Below, one piece after another: positions 7,610-14,758 of a stretch of DNA of 14,758 nucleotides (position 1 is its first letter; each line of letters opens with the position of its first letter). A program made the translations under genes and the position numbers. Below the pieces are notes generated by a model. That model ran no database searches. It was not told where the DNA came from and saw only the letters and a list, made by a program, of their open reading frames with translations. Source of the stretch: an uncultured Eubacterium sp. (lineage in GTDB: Bacteria; Bacillota; Clostridia; Lachnospirales; Lachnospiraceae); contig CAJOQF010000213.1 in NCBI GenBank assembly GCA_905236295.1, positions 1-14,758 on the forward strand, read 5' to 3'.

Positions 7610-9049
7610 TTAACGGTCGAATTCGCCTCTGATATCCTCCTTCGGAGGTTCAAGCGGATAATTGCCCGTAAAGCATCCGTTACATATCGGAAGACCCTCG
7701 ACAAGCTGTGGAAGGCGATCCACTTTTAAGTATGCCAGAGAATCGGCTCCGATTATATCCTTTATCTCGTCAATCGAATGCTTGTAAGCGATAAGCTGCT
7801 CTCTCTCCGGGATATCCGTTCCGAAATAGCACGGCCAGAGGAAAGGCGGAGAAGAAATTCTCACATGGACTTCCGTCGCTCCTGCCTCTTTGAGCATGGT
7901 GACTATCCTGTCGGAAGTGGTTCCGCGAACTATCGAATCGTCGATCATTATGATCCTCTTGCCCGCAACAGCCTCTTTTATCGCATTTAACTTGACGCGA
8001 ACAGAAGTCTCTCTGCTCGACTGCTTTGGTTTGATGAAAGTTCTTCCGACATAACTGTTTTTCATAAACGCCATACCGTAAGGTATGCCTGACTGCATGG
8101 AATAACCCAAAGCCGCTGCATTTCCGGACTCCGGAACTCCAACTACAAGATCTGCCTCAACCGGCGAATCCTCCGCAAGATACTTTCCTGCAAGGATTCT
8201 CGACTGATAAACACTCACACCGTCTATGTGACTGTCCGGTCTTGCAAAATAAATGTATTCAAATATACATCTCGCTTCTTTTTCTTTAGGAAGAACAAGT
8301 GTCATATCGGACTCTATACCCTTTTCAGGTGAGATGGTAACAACCTCACCCGGAAGCACATCTCTGATGTACTCTGCTCCAATCGTCTCAAGAGCGCAGG
8401 TCTCGGATGTGATAATATATGAATCTCCTGCTTTTCCGATACAGAGCGGCTTGAATCCAAACGGATCCCTGGCTCCGATAAGCTTCCTCGGACTGGCTAC
8501 GACCAAAGCGTAAGCGCCCTGCATTTTTCCGCATGCGCGCCTTACAGCCTCCTCAACAGTGCTGGTCTTTAATCTCTCTCTGGCTATATGATAAGCGATA
8601 ACCTCAGAGTCGATCGTAGTCTGGAAAATCGCTCCCGAATAAGCGAGCTCACGTCTCATATCATTGACATTTATAAGGTTTCCATTGTGAGCAAGCGCAA
8701 GTATACCCTTGACATAGTTTAATACAAGGGGCTGTGCATTCTCTCTGGTAGAGGCACCGGCAGTAGAATATCTCACATGACCTACTCCGAGATTTCCCTC
8801 GAGTTCACCTAAATTCTTCTCGTCAAAAACCTCGTTTACAAGGCCCATTCCCTTGTGGGAATTGATACCGCCTTTGGGACCGTTTGTCTTGGTAACTGCA
8901 ATACCGCAACTTTCCTGACCTCTGTGCTGAAGGGCAAACAGGCCATAATAAATTGTGGAAGCTACATTCGCCTCCTCATTGAAGTTATATATTCCGAATA
9001 CTCCACATTCCTCGTGGAGGCCTTCATGTATAGGGCTTAGCGATTCCAT
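7610..9049 (-). CDS. purF: Amidophosphoribosyltransferase (PurF), Fe-S type
   Basis: PurF makes 5-phosphoribosylamine from PRPP and glutamine, the committed step of purine synthesis. The 479-aa product has a short propeptide ending at Glu14, so Cys15 (EECGVFG) would become the N-terminal nucleophile of the glutaminase domain after cleavage. The GHVRYSTAG and HNGNL blocks (near 90-98 and 121-125) belong to that Ntn domain. The phosphoribosyltransferase half has the PRPP loop IIMIDDSIVRGTTS near 366-379. Four cysteines, Cys261, Cys407, Cys456 and Cys459 (the last two as CNGC), match the 4Fe-4S ligands of the Bacillus-type enzyme, which implies oxygen sensitivity. An AGGAG site lies about 7 nt before the ATG. 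REP-like elements flank the gene on both sides. Other pur genes except purB are absent from the window. Confidence 0.97.
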   Translation of the reverse strand: MESLSPIHEGLHEECGVFGIYNFNEEANVASTIYYGLFALQHRGQESCGIAVTKTNGPKGGINSHKGMGLVNEVFDEKNLGELEGNLGVGHVRYSTAGASTRENAQPLVLNYVKGILALAHNGNLINVNDMRRELAYSGAIFQTTIDSEVIAYHIARERLKTSTVEEAVRRACGKMQGAYALVVASPRKLIGARDPFGFKPLCIGKAGDSYIITSETCALETIGAEYIRDVLPGEVVTISPEKGIESDMTLVLPKEKEARCIFEYIYFARPDSHIDGVSVYQSRILAGKYLAEDSPVEADLVVGVPESGNAAALGYSMQSGIPYGMAFMKNSYVGRTFIKPKQSSRETSVRVKLNAIKEAVAGKRIIMIDDSIVRGTTSDRIVTMLKEAGATEVHVRISSPPFLWPCYFGTDIPEREQLIAYKHSIDEIKDIIGADSLAYLKVDRLPQLVEGLPICNGCFTGNYPLEPPKEDIRGEFDR

Positions 9050-9110
9050 TTTTTTCTCCTACCTTATTTTTTTAGATCAATCTACGCAGACATTGAGTCC
9101 TTATTTTCCG

Positions 9111-9138
9111 GGCACCGAGCCTGTCGAAGTACCACTAC
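9111..9138 (-). repeat. REP-like element (half copy) supplying the gpmI stop codon
   Basis: On the minus strand this element reads GTAGTGG, two extra bases, then CTTCGACAGGCT and GGTGCC. It shares the GTAGTGG head and the CTTCGACAGGCT arm with the element after purF (7570-7608), in the same orientation. The pairing arm of the other copy is missing; only a 3-bp GGC/GCC stem (9111-9113 with 9119-9121) is visible. The TAG inside GTAG (9135-9137) is the stop codon of gpmI. Confidence 0.55.
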
Positions 9139-10661
9139 TTTCTCACAAGCAAAGACTCTCCCGTCATTTCCTCAGGTTTTTCCATTCCCATGATATCAAT
9201 CAGGGTCGGAACTATGTCCGCTAGACATCCGCCGTCTCTTAATATATAACTTTCGTCGTAATTTATCAATACAAAAGGTACAGGATTTGTCGTATGGGCA
9301 GTAAAAGGCTCTCCTGTCTGCGGATCAACTAACTGCTCTGAGTTGCCATGATCCGCACAGAGGAACATCACGCCGTCAACATCCATAAGCGCTTTATACG
9401 CTTTTCCCACACATTCATCTATCGCCTCAACTGCTGCTTTCGCCGCATCAAAAACACCTGTATGTCCGACCATATCCGGATTTGCGAAATTTATAATAAT
9501 AACATCATATTTATTAGAAGAAATTGCCTCGCACAATCTGTCACAAACTTCATAAGCACTCATCTCCGGCTTTAAGTCATATGTGGCAACCTTCGGTGAA
9601 TTTACAAGGATCCTTTCCTCTCCTGAATTTGGTTCCTCCACACCGCCATTAAAGAAAAATGTTACATGTGCGTATTTTTCAGTCTCTGCAATACGAGCCT
9701 GTTTAAGATCATGCGCTGCCAGATACTCGCCAAATGTATTCTTTAACTCAACCTTTTTAAAAGCGATCGTCTTGTTTGGTATGGTTACGTCATACTCGGT
9801 GAAACAAGTATAACTCAAATTCGAAGGTCTTACCCTGTCAAACTCTTTGAACTCAGGATCACAGAATATTCTGGTGATCTGTCTGGCTCTGTCGGGGCGG
9901 AAGTTAAAGAAGATGATCGCATCATTATCGCCGATCCTCTTTGTGCCCTCGCATACTATCGGCTTGATGAACTCATCTGTGACATCCTCATCATAAGAAG
10001 CCTTTACTGCAGCAAGCACATCGGTTGTCTTTACTCCTTCACCGAGTGTCAGAGCGTCAAATGCGATTTTTTCTCTCTCCCATCGCTTATCTCTGTCCAT
10101 AGCATAGTATCTGCCGATGACAGTGGCAACCTCTCCGACTCCGATCTCCTTCGTCTTTGCGATCAGTTCTTCGATATATCCGTATCCGGAAGTCGGCGCT
10201 GTGTCTCTACCGTCCATAAAACAGTGAACACAGACATTTTTTACGCCCTCTCTCTTTGCCAGCTCCAAAAGCCCGTAAAGATGGGTGTTGTGCGAATGCA
10301 CTCCGCCATCAGACAACAAGCCGTAAAGATGGAGTGTGCTGTCATTCTTTTTCACATGATCAATTGCTGAAAGCAACTCCTCATTTTTAAAGAATGTTCC
10401 GTCTTCTATGTCCTTGGTTATTCTGGTAAGCTCCTGATAAACTATGCGTCCGGCGCCCATATTGAGATGTCCCACCTCTGAGTTTCCCATCTGTCCCTCG
10501 GGAAGACCAACGGCAAGACCGCTGGCATTTCCCTTGACGAACGGGTATTTTTCCATGAGCATATCAATATTTGGAGTGTTGGCAGCCTTTACGGCGTTGC
10601 CCTCTACATTGTCAGACAGACCGAATCCGTCTAAGATCATAAGTACAACAGGTTTTCTCAT
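9135..10661 (-). CDS. gpmI: 2,3-bisphosphoglycerate-independent phosphoglycerate mutase
   Basis: GpmI interconverts 3-phosphoglycerate and 2-phosphoglycerate with a Mn-dependent, cofactor-independent mechanism of the alkaline-phosphatase superfamily. The product is 508 aa, the usual length. Metal and catalytic residues line up with the Geobacillus enzyme: Asp11 (LDGFG), Ser61 nucleophile (QMGNSEVGH), Asp396 and His400 (NPDMVGHTG), Asp437 and His438 (ADHGNSE) and His456 (AHTTNPVP). The phosphotransfer-domain blocks GLLSDGGVHSH and FMDGRDTAP are also present. It starts 14 nt after tpiA with an AGAGGA ribosome site, so it is almost certainly co-transcribed with tpiA and pgk. Its stop codon lies inside a REP-like repeat, so the last residues (LLVRK) may have been reshaped by that insertion. 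Confidence 0.97.
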   Translation of the reverse strand: MRKPVVLMILDGFGLSDNVEGNAVKAANTPNIDMLMEKYPFVKGNASGLAVGLPEGQMGNSEVGHLNMGAGRIVYQELTRITKDIEDGTFFKNEELLSAIDHVKKNDSTLHLYGLLSDGGVHSHNTHLYGLLELAKREGVKNVCVHCFMDGRDTAPTSGYGYIEELIAKTKEIGVGEVATVIGRYYAMDRDKRWEREKIAFDALTLGEGVKTTDVLAAVKASYDEDVTDEFIKPIVCEGTKRIGDNDAIIFFNFRPDRARQITRIFCDPEFKEFDRVRPSNLSYTCFTEYDVTIPNKTIAFKKVELKNTFGEYLAAHDLKQARIAETEKYAHVTFFFNGGVEEPNSGEERILVNSPKVATYDLKPEMSAYEVCDRLCEAISSNKYDVIIINFANPDMVGHTGVFDAAKAAVEAIDECVGKAYKALMDVDGVMFLCADHGNSEQLVDPQTGEPFTAHTTNPVPFVLINYDESYILRDGGCLADIVPTLIDIMGMEKPEEMTGESLLVRK

Positions 10662-10675
10662 TATGTTTTCCTCTT

Positions 10676-11422
10676 CTAATAATTTACTACCTTTCCGAAA
10701 TCAGCCTTAAGTGAAGCTCCTCCGACCAAACCGCCATCGATGTCCGGTTTTGCAAAAAGCTCTGCGGCATTGCCGGCATTTACCGAACCGCCGTACTGTA
10801 TGCGCACACTTTCAGCCGTTGCAGCATCGTAAATCTCCTTGATGCACTCGCGGATCGCGCCACATACTTCCTCAGCCTGATCACTTGTTGCAGTCTTACC
10901 GGTGCCGATTGCCCAGATTGGCTCATATGCAATGACCATATTTGCGACATCCTTTGCATCTACTCCATAGAGGTCTGACTTTATCTGAGTTCTGATAAAA
11001 TCGAGGGTGATGCCCATCTCTCTCTGCTCTAAAGTCTCTCCACAGCATAGAATCGGGGTGAGTCCTGCCTCGATAGCCTTCTTAACCTTTTTGTTAAGGA
11101 GTTCATCGTCCTCCTTGAAATAGTCACGTCTTTCGGAGTGTCCGATTATTACATATTTTACTCCGGCATCAACCAGCATCTCCGCAGAAATTTCGCCCGT
11201 GTATGCGCCCTTCTCCTCAAAGTACATATTCTCAGCACCCACAGCTACATTCGTTCCTTTTACTGCTTCCACAACCGGAACGATATCTATTGCCGGCACG
11301 CAGTAAACCACGTCAACATCATCTGACTTTACCAGGTCTTTTAATTCCTCACAAAGCTTAACAGCCTGCGAAGGAGTCATATTCATTTTCCAGTTTCCGG
11401 CTACAATCTTTCTTCTGCTCAT
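10676..11422 (-). CDS. tpiA: Triosephosphate isomerase
   Basis: TpiA interconverts dihydroxyacetone phosphate and glyceraldehyde 3-phosphate as a homodimeric TIM barrel. The 248-aa product has every active-site element: Asn10 and Lys12 (GNWKMN), His95 (IIGHSERR), Glu167 ([11 protein letters not shown]) followed by the flexible loop 6 with GTGKTAT, and the phosphate-binding YGGSV and GLVGGASL segments near the C-terminus. An AGGAGG ribosome site sits 6 nt before the ATG. The gene begins 16 nt after pgk and ends 14 nt before gpmI, in the middle of the glycolytic operon. Confidence 0.98.
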   Translation of the reverse strand: MSRRKIVAGNWKMNMTPSQAVKLCEELKDLVKSDDVDVVYCVPAIDIVPVVEAVKGTNVAVGAENMYFEEKGAYTGEISAEMLVDAGVKYVIIGHSERRDYFKEDDELLNKKVKKAIEAGLTPILCCGETLEQREMGITLDFIRTQIKSDLYGVDAKDVANMVIAYEPIWAIGTGKTATSDQAEEVCGAIRECIKEIYDAATAESVRIQYGGSVNAGNAAELFAKPDIDGGLVGGASLKADFGKVVNY

Positions 11423-11438
11423 ATTTTCCTCCTATACT

Positions 11439-12644
11439 TTACTTATCATTAGCTGCAGCAACTCCCGGAAGTTCCTTGCCTTCCAAAAACTCAAGCGAAG
11501 CTCCGCCTCCGGTAGAGATATGTGTCATCTGGTCGCCGAAACCGAGCTGGTTTACAGCTGCGGCAGAATCTCCGCCACCGATAATGGTTGTGGCATCGGT
11601 CTCAGCAAACGCCCTGGCAACGGCGATAGTTCCCTTTGCAAGGGTCGGATTCTCGAACACTCCCATAGGTCCGTTCCAGACTACGGTTTTCGCATTCTTA
11701 ACCGCCTCTGCGTATGCGGCAGCTGTCTCAGTACCGATATCAAGTCCCATCATATCAGAAGGAATAGCCTCCGATCTTACATTCTCCACGTCGATAGCTC
11801 CGTCGATCGGATCAGGGAATGCTTTTGCGACAACGGTATCAGTCGGAAGAAGCATGGTCTTTCCAAGCTTTTCAGCCTTTTCAATCATCTCTTTGCAGTA
11901 ATCGATCTTTTCATCATCCACAAGAGATGAACCGGTCTCATATCCCTTTGCCTTTAAGAATGTGTATGCCATTCCACCGCCGATTATAAGCGTATCGCAT
12001 TTCTCAAGAAGATTTGAAATAACATTCAACTTATCTGCAACTTTTGCTCCTCCGAGGATAGCCACGAACGGACGGGTCGGGTTTTCAACAGCATTTCCGA
12101 GGAAATCGATCTCCTTTTGCATAAGATATCCGACAACGGCAGTATCAACAAGCGATGCCACGCCGACATTTGAGCAGTGTGCCCTGTGCGCTGTTCCGAA
12201 TGCATCGTTTACAAACACGTCACATATTCCTGCAAGATCCTTTGAAAATTCCTCTCCGTTCTTGGTCTCCTCAGCGCGATATCTGGTGTTTTCGAGAAGA
12301 ATGACATCTCCGTCTTTCATTGCCTCAACAGCAGCCTTGGCATTTGCTCCCACAACCTCATTGTCAGCGGCAAATTTTACTTCCTGACCCAAAAGTTCCG
12401 AAAGTCTCCTGGCAACAGGAGCCAATGAAAGCTCAGGCTTAGGCTCGCCCTTTGGCTTTCCGAGGTGAGAACAAAGAATAACCTTTCCACCGTCTGAAAC
12501 AAGCTTCTTTATAGTAGGAAGAGCCGCAACAAGTCTGTTCTCATCTGTGATCTTTCCGTCCTTGAGCGGAACATTGAAGTCACATCTGCAGAGCACTCTC
12601 TTTCCTTTTACATTTATATCATCTACCGATTTCTTGTTTAACAT
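11439..12644 (-). CDS. pgk: Phosphoglycerate kinase
   Basis: Pgk transfers phosphate from 1,3-bisphosphoglycerate to ADP, the first ATP-yielding step of lower glycolysis. The 401-aa product is of bacterial length. The N-domain shows the substrate signature [11 protein letters not shown] with Asp22 and Asn24, then SHLGKPKG with His60 and the LLENTRY block. The C-domain has the nucleotide-site segments [25 protein letters not shown] (356-364) and [14 protein letters not shown] (377-390). A GGGAGGA ribosome site lies 8 nt before the ATG. A strong hairpin between gap and this gene (12672-12700) may reduce its transcription relative to gap. Confidence 0.98.
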   Translation of the reverse strand: MLNKKSVDDINVKGKRVLCRCDFNVPLKDGKITDENRLVAALPTIKKLVSDGGKVILCSHLGKPKGEPKPELSLAPVARRLSELLGQEVKFAADNEVVGANAKAAVEAMKDGDVILLENTRYRAEETKNGEEFSKDLAGICDVFVNDAFGTAHRAHCSNVGVASLVDTAVVGYLMQKEIDFLGNAVENPTRPFVAILGGAKVADKLNVISNLLEKCDTLIIGGGMAYTFLKAKGYETGSSLVDDEKIDYCKEMIEKAEKLGKTMLLPTDTVVAKAFPDPIDGAIDVENVRSEAIPSDMMGLDIGTETAAAYAEAVKNAKTVVWNGPMGVFENPTLAKGTIAVARAFAETDATTIIGGGDSAAAVNQLGFGDQMTHISTGGGASLEFLEGKELPGVAAANDK

Positions 12645-12671
12645 ATATAAAATCCTCCCATTTCAAGATAG

Positions 12672-12700
12672 AAAAGACCCTTTATAACAAAGGGTCTTTT
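12672..12700 (-). terminator. Gap-pgk intergenic hairpin (terminator or processing/attenuator stem)
   Basis: AAAAGACCCTTT (12672-12683) and AAAGGGTCTTTT (12689-12700) form a perfect 12-bp stem around a 5-nt loop. In minus-strand RNA the stem ends in UUUU, but the next bases are CUAUC, so the U-tract is short and termination is probably partial. Only 27 nt separate it from the pgk start, too little for a full promoter downstream. The pgk-tpiA-gpmI genes must therefore be reached by read-through or from a promoter upstream of the stem. Confidence 0.65.
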
Positions 12701-12738
12701 AAGTTTCGTTAGTCTTTATTTATATATTTAACCATTGA

Positions 12739-13764
12739 TTATCCTAACTCTGAGAAATATTTGATGGTGCGAACCATCTGAGAAGTATAGCTGTTCTCGT
12801 TGTCATACCATGAAACAACCTGAACCTGAGTCATGTCTGTTCCCTCGATCGGTGAAACCATTGTCTGGGTAGCATCGAAGAGTGAACCGTATCTCATGCC
12901 GATGATGTCAGAAGATACGATCTCCTCGTCATTGTATCCGTATGACTCGTTTGCAGCAGCCTTCATGGCATCGTTGATCTGCTCTTTTGTAACATTTCCC
13001 TTAACTACAGCGATAAGGATTGTAGTAGATCCTGTCGGAGTCGGTACACGCTGTGCCGAACCGATGAGCTTTCCGTTGAGCTCCGGAATAACAAGTCCGA
13101 TAGCCTTTGCAGCACCTGTACTGTTAGGAACAATATTTACAGCAGCTGCGCGTGAACGGCGAAGATCACCTTTTCTCTGAGGTCCGTCAAGTGTCATCTG
13201 GTCTCCTGTATATGCGTGGATGGTGCTCATGATACCGCTCTGGATCGGAGCGAGATCATTCAATGCCTTTGCCATAGGTGCAAGGCAGTTGGTTGTGCAG
13301 CTGGCAGCAGAGATAACTGTATCGCTCGGCTTGAGCTGATCGTGGTTTACATTGTAAACGATAGTCGGAAGATCATTTCCTGCCGGAGCTGAGATAACAA
13401 CTTTTCTTGCTCCTGCCTTGATGTGAGCCTCAGATTTCTCCTTTGATGTGTAGAAACCTGTACACTCTAAAACTACGTCAACCTTGAGATCTCCCCATGG
13501 AAGCTTTGAAGCATCAGACTCAGCATAGATCTTGATCTCTTTTCCATCAACAGTGATAGAATCCTCTCCTGCTTTTATCTTGTCTTTATCTTCAAATGAA
13601 ACATATCTTCCCTGTGAAGAATCATATTTAAGCAAGTGTGCAAGCATTTTCGGACTCGTAAGGTCGTTTATAGCAACGATCTCATACTCTGAGTCCCCAA
13701 ACATCTGTCTGAATGCAAGTCTTCCGATGCGTCCGAATCCATTAATTGCTACTCTTACTGCCAT
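12739..13764 (-). CDS. gap: Type I glyceraldehyde-3-phosphate dehydrogenase
   Basis: Gap oxidises glyceraldehyde 3-phosphate to 1,3-bisphosphoglycerate, normally with NAD. The 341-aa product begins with the Rossmann motif INGFGRIGR (8-16) and has Asp34 at the end of the second strand (AINDLTS), which favours NAD over NADP. The catalytic Cys156 and Cys160 lie in [12 protein letters not shown], and His183 in [10 protein letters not shown] activates the thiol. [20 protein letters not shown] and the C-terminal [13 protein letters not shown] block are typical of type I enzymes. A GGAGGG ribosome site precedes the ATG by about 8 nt. It has its own promoter and leader hairpin upstream and a stem-loop downstream, so it can be made in excess of the other glycolytic genes. 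Confidence 0.98.
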   Translation of the reverse strand: MAVRVAINGFGRIGRLAFRQMFGDSEYEIVAINDLTSPKMLAHLLKYDSSQGRYVSFEDKDKIKAGEDSITVDGKEIKIYAESDASKLPWGDLKVDVVLECTGFYTSKEKSEAHIKAGARKVVISAPAGNDLPTIVYNVNHDQLKPSDTVISAASCTTNCLAPMAKALNDLAPIQSGIMSTIHAYTGDQMTLDGPQRKGDLRRSRAAAVNIVPNSTGAAKAIGLVIPELNGKLIGSAQRVPTPTGSTTILIAVVKGNVTKEQINDAMKAAANESYGYNDEEIVSSDIIGMRYGSLFDATQTMVSPIEGTDMTQVQVVSWYDNENSYTSQMVRTIKYFSELG

Positions 13765-13803
13765 ATTCTAGCCCTCCGTTACTTTTATTTAAATATTTTG
13801 AAT

Positions 13804-13827
13804 ACAAAGCCTTAACCATCGCTTTGC
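13804..13827 (-). promoter_or_regulatory. Small hairpin in the gap 5' leader
   Basis: Downstream of the predicted start site, CAAAGC (complement of 13821-13826) pairs with GCTTTG (complement of 13805-13810) around a 10-nt loop, extendable by one G-U pair. It lies close to the 5' end of the mRNA and about 39 nt before the gap start codon, where it may protect the message from decay. It does not cover the ribosome site, and no known riboswitch class is evident. Confidence 0.35.
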
Positions 13828-13839
13828 GCTCATAAAAGT

Positions 13840-13867
13840 ATTTTAACATTTATAAAATATTTTTCAA
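13840..13867 (-). promoter_or_regulatory. Sigma-A type promoter of gap
   Basis: On the minus strand TTGAAA (13862-13867) is followed after 16 nt by TAAAAT (13840-13845), with TG one base upstream of the -10 (extended -10). The surroundings are strongly AT-rich. A start near 13833 would give a leader of roughly 70 nt before the gap ATG. This is the clearest promoter in the window. Confidence 0.65.
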
Positions 13868-13895
13868 GATTGTATGTACAATTTTAAAAATATTT
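13855..13895 (-). terminator. AT-rich dyad after the DegV gene, overlapping the gap -35 box
   Basis: An interrupted inverted repeat is centred near 13875. The outer arms are AAATATTTTT (13855-13864) and AAAAATATTT (13886-13895); the inner arms are ATTGT (13869-13873) and ACAAT (13878-13882). It begins 1 nt after the DegV stop codon and its left arm runs through part of the TTGAAA box. It could end the DegV transcript, though the stem is weak, or be a protein-binding operator for gap. The sequence does not decide between these. Confidence 0.4.
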
Positions 13896-13896
13896 C

Positions 13897-14758
13897 CTAT
13901 TCGTTCACCATAAACAGGACTCCGAACGTTCCCGGGCCGGAATTTATCGCTATCGCAGGAGTGGTCTTTTTATAGATGATCTTGTCAAAATCAACATGTT
14001 TTCGCACCTCTTTTTCAATGGCACCCAATTCATCCTGATTCAGTCCCACATAGGTGATAAACGCAAGCCTCTTATCTATATTTTTCGAAAGGGTAAACGT
14101 CCTCTTAACATAGGTTTTCCTTGCTCTGTCTATATTTCCAAAGCAGATATCAACAACCTTCATACGTCCCTTTCTCATTCCGATAACAGGATGCATCATA
14201 AATGCTCTCGTGAGTTTGGAAGTTCTCTTACTGATCTGACCCGCGCGCTGGAGATACTCTAAATCCTCAACTATGAATGTTGTGCGGACCCGCGATACCA
14301 TTTTTTCGAGCTCTTTTACGATGTCTTCAGCGATCATACCGCTTTGAGCCATTTTACAAGCTTCCAAAACCAAAAGGCCCTGCCCGCTTGAAAGATGTCT
14401 CGAATCAAAGACGGTTACATTGTCAAACGCCTTTGACGCTTCGACCGCAGTCGGATATCCGCTGTTTTCAACATAAGATGATACCGAAATATGGACGATA
14501 TTATTTGCATAGACAAGATTCTCCGCAAAGAACTGTTCATGTTCCTCGACAGTCGGAGCACCTGTCCACGCTCTCTTACTCTTGTCAGCCATGTATGCGA
14601 TAAGTCCGTCCGACTCTATATCAACGGTGTCTCTGAAATTGCCGTTTTCTATAGACACTCTGTGAGGCAGCATGGCAATACCGTATTTTTCGACAAGGTC
14701 TCTCGGAACATCGGCGACAGATTCAGTCGTTATCATGACCGGTATCTTTTTAATGCTC
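13897..14758 (-). CDS. DegV/EDD-domain protein, 5' end outside the window
   Basis: DegV-family proteins bind fatty acids in a two-lobed EDD fold; some act as FakB partners of a fatty-acid kinase. The first visible ATG (14736) opens a 279-aa stretch spanning a whole DegV domain: a TTESVADVP segment equivalent to the usual TDSTADLP, a Thr in GAPT near 62, a Ser-rich ISVSSYVENSGY segment near 84-94, DSRHLSSGQGLLVLEA near 111-126, the conserved LEYLQRAGQI near 159-168 and a closing NSGPGTFGVLF. The frame stays open for seven more codons (SIKKIPV) to the window edge, and no ribosome site precedes the ATG. The true start is therefore probably outside, either a few residues or a whole extra domain upstream. 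The canonical SGTY motif is altered to NSGY, a divergent subfamily. Ligand unknown. Confidence 0.85.
   Translation of the reverse strand, partial: SIKKIPVMITTESVADVPRDLVEKYGIAMLPHRVSIENGNFRDTVDIESDGLIAYMADKSKRAWTGAPTVEEHEQFFAENLVYANNIVHISVSSYVENSGYPTAVEASKAFDNVTVFDSRHLSSGQGLLVLEACKMAQSGMIAEDIVKELEKMVSRVRTTFIVEDLEYLQRAGQISKRTSKLTRAFMMHPVIGMRKGRMKVVDICFGNIDRARKTYVKRTFTLSKNIDKRLAFITYVGLNQDELGAIEKEVRKHVDFDKIIYKKTTPAIAINSGPGTFGVLFMVNE

Noticed and set aside
9050..9134. Purine riboswitch or PurR-box leader before purF
   Set aside because: The 85-nt spacer is too short for a riboswitch with an expression platform, and I see no CGAA-based PurR box pair. The CTTCGACAGG segment belongs to the REP-like element.
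11476..12387. Three plus-strand frames of about 140 codons antisense to pgk
   Set aside because: They overlap one another and lie opposite a complete, motif-bearing pgk. None has a recognisable family.
1..14758. Defence island, CRISPR, prophage or other undescribed multigene system
   Set aside because: Every gene over the whole length belongs to a known housekeeping or conserved family, spacers are short, and there are no repeat arrays or mobile-element genes.

Overview
This 14.8-kb window looks like chromosomal housekeeping DNA from an anaerobic Firmicute. Clostridia, probably Lachnospiraceae or a near relative, fits best. The reasons are the glycolytic order gap-pgk-tpiA-gpmI, a cofactor-independent phosphoglycerate mutase, a PurF with four candidate Fe-S cysteines, strong GGAGG-type ribosome sites and a DegV-family protein next door. 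The genus is inferred from gene content and was not tested by any search.

All eleven genes lie on the minus strand, so transcription runs from right to left. In that order they are: a DegV/EDD-domain protein open at the right edge; gap, pgk, tpiA and gpmI (lower glycolysis); purF and purB (purine synthesis); dnaE (DNA polymerase III alpha); apbE (flavin transferase lipoprotein); a pyridoxal/pyridoxamine kinase; and ruvA (Holliday-junction binding). Spacing is tight, from a 4-nt overlap to about 130 nt. No stretch over 300 bases lacks a gene. I saw no tRNA, rRNA, CRISPR array, insertion sequence or phage gene.

Regulatory signals are few but readable. A good promoter (TTGAAA, 16 nt, TAAAAT with an extended TG) precedes gap. 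An AT-rich dyad that may end the DegV transcript overlaps its -35 box, and a small hairpin sits in the gap leader. A perfect 12-bp stem separates gap from pgk and may lower expression of the downstream genes. A TTGACA / TAAAAT promoter overlaps the ruvA stop codon and points out of the left edge.

The least ordinary DNA is a pair of REP-like palindromic elements with GTAG heads, one at each end of purF. One follows the purF stop codon directly. The other supplies the stop codon of gpmI.

Functionally, the block converts triose phosphates to 2-phosphoglycerate, makes purines, copies and repairs DNA, and matures flavin and B6 cofactors. I find no convincing new multigene system. The points worth a second look are the REP pair, the gap-pgk stem, the gap control region, the eukaryote-like PurB, the possible size of the DegV protein and the linkage of glycolysis with dnaE.
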